From an uncultured Burkholderiales bacterium (GTDB taxonomy: Bacteria > Pseudomonadota > Gammaproteobacteria > Burkholderiales > Burkholderiaceae_C): a DNA stretch of 40,388 bases. Of the stretch, positions 31,610 through 38,124 are shown piece after piece. Location of the stretch: positions 1 to 40,388 of the forward strand of contig CAIQBO010000034.1 in the NCBI GenBank assembly GCA_903870145.1. Reading direction: 5' to 3'. Position numbers and translations under genes: made by a program. The notes under the pieces were generated by a model. The model did no database searches. It saw only the letters and a program-made list of their open reading frames with translations, and had not been told where the DNA came from. Each line of letters starts with the position of its first letter. Position 1 is the first letter of the stretch.

Positions 31610-34600
31610 ATGTCCCAAGGTCTTATTCGTATTCGGGGTGCTCGTCAGCACAACCTCAAAAACATTGACCTGGACATTCGCACGGGCGAGATGACTGTTG
31701 TCACCGGGCCCAGCGGGTCGGGCAAATCCAGTTTGGTGTTTGACACGTTGTACGCCGAAGGCCAGCGGCGTTATGTGGAGACTTTCAGTGCCTATGCGCG
31801 TCAGTTTTTGGAGCGCATGGACAAGCCTGCTGTCGATAAAGTCGAGGGCGTGCCGCCTGCCATCGCGATCGACCAAACCAACCCCGTTCGCAGCTCACGC
31901 TCCACCGTGGGCACCATGACCGAGTTGAACGATCACTTGAAGCTCTTGTTCGCGCGCTTGGGGCATTTGTATGACCGCGATACCGCACAAGCGGTCCGCC
32001 ACGATTCGCCTGAGACCATCTACGCCGAGCTGAGCCAAAGAGCACAAGAGGCGGGGGACCCTCGGCTGGTATTGACCTTCCCCGTTGAGCTACCCGCGAA
32101 CACCAGCGCCGAGCAAGTCGAGCAGTGGCTCTCGGCCAGCGGCTTTACCAAAGTTCAAGCAGAGCGCGAAGTGGCCACCCCCACGGGCCCGCGCAAAGTG
32201 CTGGACGTTGTGGCCGATCGTTTTCGCTTGGGGCAAACTGAAAAAGCCCGGGTTGTTGAAGCGATTGAAGTGGCTTTGAAGCGCGGTGGCAGGTTGAATG
32301 TTTATGTGATTGTGGACTCGTTGCCGGTTAAATATTTAACCTGGCGCTTCTCCTCCGGCCTCCACTGCCCCGAAAGCGATCTGCGCTACGCAGAGCCTTT
32401 GCCTTCCATGTTCTCATTCAACTCCGCAGTCGGCGCATGCGAAACATGCCGGGGTTTTGGGCGGGTGATTGGGGTGGACTTTGGTCTGGTCATTCCCAAC
32501 GAAAAACTCACACTGCGCGCCGGCGCCATCAAAACCATTCAAACGCCTGCATGGAAAGAAGCGCAAGATGATTTGATGCGCCATGCCGAAACCGCAGGCA
32601 TTCCGCGCGACACGCCCTGGTTCAAACTCACGCCCGAGCAACAACACTGGGTGCTGCAAGGCTCGCCCAACTGGAACGGCAAATGGAACCAGCAGTGGTT
32701 TGGCATTCAACGTTTTTTTGCCTACCTCGAAAGCAAATCCTACAAGATGCACATTCGCGTGCTCTTGTCCAAATACCGAAGCTACACACCATGCGGCACC
32801 TGCAGTGGCGCGCGCCTTAAAACAGACAGCTTGCTCTGGCGCATTGGCAGTCGCGAAGACGCCAACGCGGTACTCGCCAAAGAAAAACGCTTCATGCCCG
32901 CCGGCGTCAAATGGACTCGCACACAACTCGAGGCACTGCCCGGCCTTTGTCTGCATGATTTGATGCTCATGCCCATCGACAAACTCCGTGCATTTTTCGA
33001 CCGCATGTCAGCCACCGCCATTGCAGAAAACAGCCAAGACGGCCAAGCCCAAGCGCTCAAATTGTTGCTCGAAGAAATCACCAACCGACTCAAATATTTG
33101 TGCGACGTCGGCATCGGCTACCTCACGCTCGACCGCCAAAGCCGCACCTTGAGCGGCGGCGAAGTCCAGCGTATCAACTTGACTACGGCTCTTGGCACCT
33201 CCTTGGTCAACACCTTGTTTGTATTGGACGAACCCAGCATCGGCCTGCACCCGCGCGACATGAACCGCATCACACAAGCCATGCACCGCTTGCGCGACGC
33301 CGGCAACACGTTGGTCGTGGTCGAGCACGACCCCGCCGTCATGATGGCCGCCGACCGCATGATCGACATGGGCCCAGGCCCTGGCGAGAAAGGCGGACAC
33401 ATTGTTTTTGACGGCAGCACAGAAGAGTTAAAACACGCAGACACCTTAACGGGCGCATATTTGAGCGGCCGCAAGCAAGTGGGCATGGGCTTCAAACGCT
33501 TGGTCACCGACAACACGCCGCGCCTGATTTTGGAAGGTGCCAAAGAGCACAACCTGAAAAATGTCGAGATCGAATTTCCATTGCAAAGACTGGTCTGCAT
33601 CACCGGTGTGAGCGGCTCAGGCAAATCCACTTTGATACAAGACGTGTTGGCCCCCGCCTTGCAACGTCACTTTGGCAAAAGCACCGAAACACCGGGCGCG
33701 CACGACCGCTTGCTCGGTGCCGATCATCTGAGCGATGTGGTGTTTGTAGACCAGTCCCCCATTGGCAAAACCACACGCTCTAACCCCGCCAGTTATGTCG
33801 GCGCATGGGACGCATTGCGCGAACTTTTTGCAGTGCTGCCCGCCTCACAACAGCGCGGCTACACCGCCTCTAAGTTCAGCTTCAACAGTGGCGACGGCCG
33901 TTGCCCCACCTGCGGCGGCTCTGGTTTTGAGCACGTTGAAATGCAATTTCTAAGCGATGTGTATTTGCGTTGCCCCGACTGCGATGGCAAGCGTTATCGC
34001 CCTGAAATTTTAGAAATCAAAATCGAACGCCAAACCATGGGCAGTGTGACTTCGCGCATGATGAACGTGGCCGATGTACTTGATTTAACAGTCAGCGAAG
34101 CAGCCACCCTGTTCGCCCAAGACCGCGAGGTGATTCGCGCCTTGCAACCCATCGTGGATGTGGGCTTGGAATACGTCAAGCTGGGCCAACCCGTGCCCAC
34201 TTTGTCTGGCGGTGAAGCACAGCGTTTGAAGCTCGCAGGGTTTCTGGCAGGCGCTGCCAAAAGTGCATCGTCCAGCAAACAAGCACTCGCTCGCAAAGGC
34301 ACTTTGTTTTTATTCGACGAGCCCACCACCGGTCTGCATTTTGACGACATCGCCAAGTTGATGCGCGCATTGCGCAAGCTTTTGGAGGGCGGGCATTCGC
34401 TGATCGTGATCGAGCACAATTTGGACGTGATTCGCTCAAGCGATTGGTTGATAGACCTGGGGCCTGAAGGTGGTGACGCAGGGGGTTATGTGGTGGCCCA
34501 AGGTATGCCGGAGGAGGTGCGCAATCACCCGACTTCGCACACTGCTTTGGCGTTGCGTGACTATGCTCTTTCTATGGAGGGAGAGGTTGCTGGCGCTGTC

Positions 34601-37525
34601 ACCAAAGTAGATGCGCTGGGCGCCTCATACTCTGGCGAGAAATCGTTGCCCAGCGCATCTACTTTGGTGACTGACAATGTTGCAAGCACAGAGCAATACG
34701 CTAGCGCACGTGCATCAAAAGCGATCCGCCCCACAACAAGGCCAATAAATGCCACCGAACAAAACAGCATCCGCATCGTCAACGCCAAAGAACACAACCT
34801 GCAAAACTTGAGCGTCAACATCCCCCGCGGCCAATTCAACGTCATCACCGGCGTCAGCGGGTCTGGTAAATCTACACTGGCCTTTGACATCCTCTTCAAC
34901 GAAGGCCAGCGCCGCTACTTAGAAAGCCTCAACGCCTACGCCCGCAGCATCGTGCAACCCGCAGGCCGGCCCGAAGTTGATGCTGTTTATGGCATCCCAC
35001 CCACCGTGGCCATCGAGCAAAGACTCTCCAGGGGCGGCAGAAAAAGCACCGTGGGCACCACCACCGAAGTCTGGCACTTCTTGCGGCTGCTTTATGTCAA
35101 ATTGGGCGTACAACACTGCGTGCACGACGGCAGCGCCGTGCAGCCTCAAACACCCGACAGCATCGCCGCGCAACTGCTCAAAAATTTTCGTGGTCAACAC
35201 ATCGGGCTGCTTGCGCCCTTGGTCATGAACCGCAAAGGCGTCTACACCGAATTGGCCGACTGGGCCCGGCCCCGTGGCTACACGCACTTGAGAGTCGATG
35301 GCAATTTTTTACCCACTCAAAACTTCCCGCGCATCGACCGCTTCAAAGAGCACACCATCGAATTGCCCGTGGCCAGTTTAGATGTCAAACCCGAACACGA
35401 GCAGCAACTTCGAAACGCACTGACCAAAGCCCTGGAGCACGGCAAAGGGGTGGTGCACATCTTGAGCCAATTGGGCGGCCTGCAACAAGCCATGCAACTT
35501 GGCACGCCCACCGCGCACATTGGCCAACTGCAGGTCTTCTCCACCCTCAGGGCTTGCCCCGTTTGCAGCACCTCCTACAACGAACTTGACCCGCGTTTGT
35601 TCTCGTACAACAGCAAACACGGCTGGTGCCCTGAGTGCGTTGGCACCGGTGTGCAACTGACCAAAGACCAGCGCAAAGTTTTTGACGACTCCGTGCGCGA
35701 CGACGACAACAAAGGCCGCGAACAAAGCTTTGCCGAACCTGAAATTGAAGACTTGATCGAGCACACCTGCGCACATTGCCAAGGCACACGCTTGAACGCC
35801 ACGGCACGCGCCGTCAAATTCTCGCAAGCGCATTGGCCCATCACACACATTGCCAGCATGAGCGTGACCGACATCCGGCAATGGGTGCAAACCTTGAGCC
35901 AAAAAAATGCCCTCACGCAAAGAGAAAGCGACATCGCGCGCGACCTCTTGCCCGAGATTCAAAGCCGCCTGGAGTTTTTAGAAGAAGTCGGTTTGGGCTA
36001 CCTCACCTTAGACCGCGGCGCGCCCACCTTGAGTGGCGGCGAAGCCCAGCGCATCAGGCTTGCAGCGCAGTTGGGCAGCAACTTGCAAGGCGTGTGTTAT
36101 GTGCTGGACGAGCCCACCATTGGCCTGCACGCCCGAGACAATCAAATCCTCTTGAACGCGCTGCACAAACTCGGCGACAAAGGCAACACCTTGGTGGTGG
36201 TCGAGCACGACGAAGACACCATTCGCCGCGCTGACCACATCATTGACATTGGCCCCAGCGCCGGCAAACGCGGCGGCAAGTTGGTGGCCCAAGGCAGTGT
36301 GAAAGACATCACCGACGCGCCTGATTCGCAAACCGGCAAATATCTTTTGCATGCCATGAAGCACCCACTGCAAGCCCGAAGAGACATGCCCGCATTCACT
36401 GCCAACACAGCGCCCGCACAACCATCCGACGCCACACAAGCAGCCACTCAAGCTTCGACCTTGAATTGGCTTGAACTCCAAGGCGCCAAGCTCCACAACC
36501 TGCAAAACATCCATGTTCAAGTGCCCTTGCAACGTTTGGTGGCCGTCACCGGCGTGAGTGGCTCTGGCAAATCCACGCTGGCCAGAGACGTGCTTTTGGC
36601 CAACGTGCACAGCCACGTGGCGCAGCGCAGCAGCAAGGCCGGCAGAGACGAGCAAGCCGCTGGCAAATTTCCGCAACTGATCGGCTGCACGCAACTCACA
36701 GGCTTTGAACCCATAGACCGAGTGCTCGAAGTTGACCAAACCCCCATCGGCAAAACCCCGCGCAGTTGCCCCGCCACCTACATCGGGTTTTGGGACACCA
36801 TCCGCAAACTGTTCGCCGAAACCTTGGAAGCCAAAGCCCGCGGTTACGCAGCAGGAAGGTTCAGCTTCAACACGGGCGAAGGGCGCTGCCACAGCTGCGA
36901 AGGCCAAGGCGTGCGAACCATCGAGATGAGTTTTTTGCCCGACGTGAAAGTGCCCTGCGAAGCGTGTCACGGCGCGCGCTTTAACCCCGAGACCTTGGCC
37001 GTCACATGGCGCAGCAAAAGCATAGGCGATGTGCTCAAAATGGAGGTGGACGAAGCGGTGGGTTTTTTCACCACCATGCCCTCCATCGCGCACCCCTTGC
37101 AACTTTTAAAAGACGTGGGCTTGGGCTACCTCACCTTGGGCCAACCCTCGCCCACCTTGAGCGGCGGCGAAGCGCAGCGCATCAAACTGGTCACAGAGCT
37201 CTCCAAAGTGCGCGACGAAATCGGCCGGCGCGGCAACAAAGCGCCGCACACTTTGTATGTGCTCGACGAGCCCACCGTGGGCCTGCACATGGCCGACGTT
37301 GACAAGCTCATCCGCGTGCTGCACCGCTTGGTCAACGCCGGGCACAGTGTGCTGGTGATCGAGCACGACTTGGACGTGATTGCCGAGGCTGACTGGGTCA
37401 TCGACCTGGGCCCCGAAGGCGGCCGTGCTGGCGGCCAAGTGGTGGCCAGTGCCAGCCCCGAAGAAGTGGTGCGCTTGGGCACGCACACCGGCAAAGCTTT
37501 GGCCAAAGTATTGGCCAGAAGCTGA
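31610..37525 (+). CDS. uvrA: Double-length excinuclease UvrA (tandem fused UvrA)
   Basis: A 1971-residue protein made of two complete UvrA units joined by a low-complexity linker (about residues 985-1050); normal UvrA has about 940-1000. UvrA is the ATP-dependent damage sensor of nucleotide excision repair. All four ATPase cassettes look intact: Walker A at 33-40, 666-673, 1081-1088 and 1648-1655; LSGGE signatures at 514, 865, 1474 and 1850; Walker B LDEP/FDEP motifs with GLH after each. Zinc modules: Cys253-x2-Ser256 with Cys277/Cys280 (one ligand lost) and 765/788 in the first half; 1316/1340 and 1760/1783, intact, in the second. There is no clear ribosome-binding site before the ATG. No frameshift was seen. 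A normal uvrA may exist elsewhere. Confidence 0.93.
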   Translation: MSQGLIRIRGARQHNLKNIDLDIRTGEMTVVTGPSGSGKSSLVFDTLYAEGQRRYVETFSAYARQFLERMDKPAVDKVEGVPPAIAIDQTNPVRSSRSTVGTMTELNDHLKLLFARLGHLYDRDTAQAVRHDSPETIYAELSQRAQEAGDPRLVLTFPVELPANTSAEQVEQWLSASGFTKVQAEREVATPTGPRKVLDVVADRFRLGQTEKARVVEAIEVALKRGGRLNVYVIVDSLPVKYLTWRFSSGLHCPESDLRYAEPLPSMFSFNSAVGACETCRGFGRVIGVDFGLVIPNEKLTLRAGAIKTIQTPAWKEAQDDLMRHAETAGIPRDTPWFKLTPEQQHWVLQGSPNWNGKWNQQWFGIQRFFAYLESKSYKMHIRVLLSKYRSYTPCGTCSGARLKTDSLLWRIGSREDANAVLAKEKRFMPAGVKWTRTQLEALPGLCLHDLMLMPIDKLRAFFDRMSATAIAENSQDGQAQALKLLLEEITNRLKYLCDVGIGYLTLDRQSRTLSGGEVQRINLTTALGTSLVNTLFVLDEPSIGLHPRDMNRITQAMHRLRDAGNTLVVVEHDPAVMMAADRMIDMGPGPGEKGGHIVFDGSTEELKHADTLTGAYLSGRKQVGMGFKRLVTDNTPRLILEGAKEHNLKNVEIEFPLQRLVCITGVSGSGKSTLIQDVLAPALQRHFGKSTETPGAHDRLLGADHLSDVVFVDQSPIGKTTRSNPASYVGAWDALRELFAVLPASQQRGYTASKFSFNSGDGRCPTCGGSGFEHVEMQFLSDVYLRCPDCDGKRYRPEILEIKIERQTMGSVTSRMMNVADVLDLTVSEAATLFAQDREVIRALQPIVDVGLEYVKLGQPVPTLSGGEAQRLKLAGFLAGAAKSASSSKQALARKGTLFLFDEPTTGLHFDDIAKLMRALRKLLEGGHSLIVIEHNLDVIRSSDWLIDLGPEGGDAGGYVVAQGMPEEVRNHPTSHTALALRDYALSMEGEVAGAVTKVDALGASYSGEKSLPSASTLVTDNVASTEQYASARASKAIRPTTRPINATEQNSIRIVNAKEHNLQNLSVNIPRGQFNVITGVSGSGKSTLAFDILFNEGQRRYLESLNAYARSIVQPAGRPEVDAVYGIPPTVAIEQRLSRGGRKSTVGTTTEVWHFLRLLYVKLGVQHCVHDGSAVQPQTPDSIAAQLLKNFRGQHIGLLAPLVMNRKGVYTELADWARPRGYTHLRVDGNFLPTQNFPRIDRFKEHTIELPVASLDVKPEHEQQLRNALTKALEHGKGVVHILSQLGGLQQAMQLGTPTAHIGQLQVFSTLRACPVCSTSYNELDPRLFSYNSKHGWCPECVGTGVQLTKDQRKVFDDSVRDDDNKGREQSFAEPEIEDLIEHTCAHCQGTRLNATARAVKFSQAHWPITHIASMSVTDIRQWVQTLSQKNALTQRESDIARDLLPEIQSRLEFLEEVGLGYLTLDRGAPTLSGGEAQRIRLAAQLGSNLQGVCYVLDEPTIGLHARDNQILLNALHKLGDKGNTLVVVEHDEDTIRRADHIIDIGPSAGKRGGKLVAQGSVKDITDAPDSQTGKYLLHAMKHPLQARRDMPAFTANTAPAQPSDATQAATQASTLNWLELQGAKLHNLQNIHVQVPLQRLVAVTGVSGSGKSTLARDVLLANVHSHVAQRSSKAGRDEQAAGKFPQLIGCTQLTGFEPIDRVLEVDQTPIGKTPRSCPATYIGFWDTIRKLFAETLEAKARGYAAGRFSFNTGEGRCHSCEGQGVRTIEMSFLPDVKVPCEACHGARFNPETLAVTWRSKSIGDVLKMEVDEAVGFFTTMPSIAHPLQLLKDVGLGYLTLGQPSPTLSGGEAQRIKLVTELSKVRDEIGRRGNKAPHTLYVLDEPTVGLHMADVDKLIRVLHRLVNAGHSVLVIEHDLDVIAEADWVIDLGPEGGRAGGQVVASASPEEVVRLGTHTGKALAKVLARS
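34598..34671. repeat. Perfect 24-bp inverted repeat inside the UvrA linker
   Basis: The arms 34598-34621 and 34648-34671 (starting GTCACCAAAGTAGATGCGCT) are exact reverse complements around a 26-base spacer. It is translated in frame as residues 997-1021, between the two UvrA halves. A perfect 24-bp dyad in coding DNA is very unlikely by chance and suggests insertion of a REP/palindromic element into a tolerant linker. It is not similar to the intergenic repeats upstream. Confidence 0.9.
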
Positions 37526-37538
37526 AGAAATTAGAAAA

Positions 37539-37566
37539 TTGCAAACACTGCAAAACGAGCTAAAAT
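37539..37566 (+). promoter_or_regulatory. Sigma-70-like promoter of the rfaH-like gene
   Basis: TTGCAA, 16 bases, TAAAAT: good matches to -35 and -10. The -10 overlaps the first in-frame ATG (37565), so a transcript starting near 37573 could not use that ATG; this favours the GTG start at 37610. No ops-like GGCGGTAG element is visible between here and the polysaccharide gene. Confidence 0.6.
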
Positions 37567-37609
37567 GGCAGGCTTTGTGCCAGATGTCTTTCAAAAGGTT
37601 AACTCTCAA

Positions 37610-38107
37610 GTGAATTGGTTCGTCGTTTACACCAAGCCTTTGCAAGAGGCGCGCGCTTCGAGCAACCTGCTGGCGCAGGGTTTTGAGGCGTTTTTGCCTG
37701 TCATCAGCCTAGAGAAATTCAGGGCAGGTCGCGTCAGTGTGGTGGTTGAGCCCTTGTTCAGCCGCTACATGTTTGTGCGCCTGGACGTTGAGCAAGACAA
37801 CTGGGGCCGCATTCGCTCTACGCTGGGGGTAGTCAAGCTGCTCACCATGGGCGGTGTGCCCGTGCCGGTGCCAGAGGGCTTGGTCGAGGCGCTCATTGAT
37901 AGCCAAAACCAGCTCTCATCGGGCAAAGACAGGCCTTATTTCAAAGCCAATGACGCGGTGCAGTTCATCGGGGGCCCTTTGCGGGGCCTCAAAGGCGTGT
38001 TTGAGCAGCATGACGGGGAAGCCCGCGCCATGGTGCTCATTGACATTCTCAGTCGCCCCCAAAGAGTGTTGGTTCAAGCCGAACATTTGGTGCCCGCAAG
38101 CCTGTAA
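37610..38107 (+). CDS. RfaH/NusG-like transcription antiterminator
   Basis: A 165-residue NusG-paralogue. The N-terminal NGN domain begins NWFVVYTKPLQEARASSNL and contains the RfaH-like PLFSRYMFVRL; the C-terminal KOW domain is FIGGPLRGLKGVFEQ. It is a specialised elongation factor that binds RNA polymerase and reduces termination in long operons. Its place directly before a polysaccharide export gene fits RfaH-type control of an exopolysaccharide operon. The GTG start gives a length close to E. coli RfaH (162) and is supported by the promoter position; the ATG at 37565 would add 15 residues. Housekeeping NusG is unlikely because the secE-rplK context is missing. Confidence 0.85.
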   Translation: MNWFVVYTKPLQEARASSNLLAQGFEAFLPVISLEKFRAGRVSVVVEPLFSRYMFVRLDVEQDNWGRIRSTLGVVKLLTMGGVPVPVPEGLVEALIDSQNQLSSGKDRPYFKANDAVQFIGGPLRGLKGVFEQHDGEARAMVLIDILSRPQRVLVQAEHLVPASL

Positions 38108-38124
38108 GGCAGTAAAATATAAAA

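Noticed and set aside
36008..37102. 364-codon ORF on the minus strand
   Set aside because: Antisense to the second UvrA half; no domain is recognisable.
31610..37525. Two separate uvrA genes joined by an assembly error
   Set aside because: The frame is continuous through a linker with no stop, and the halves differ strongly in sequence, so duplication by misassembly is unlikely.
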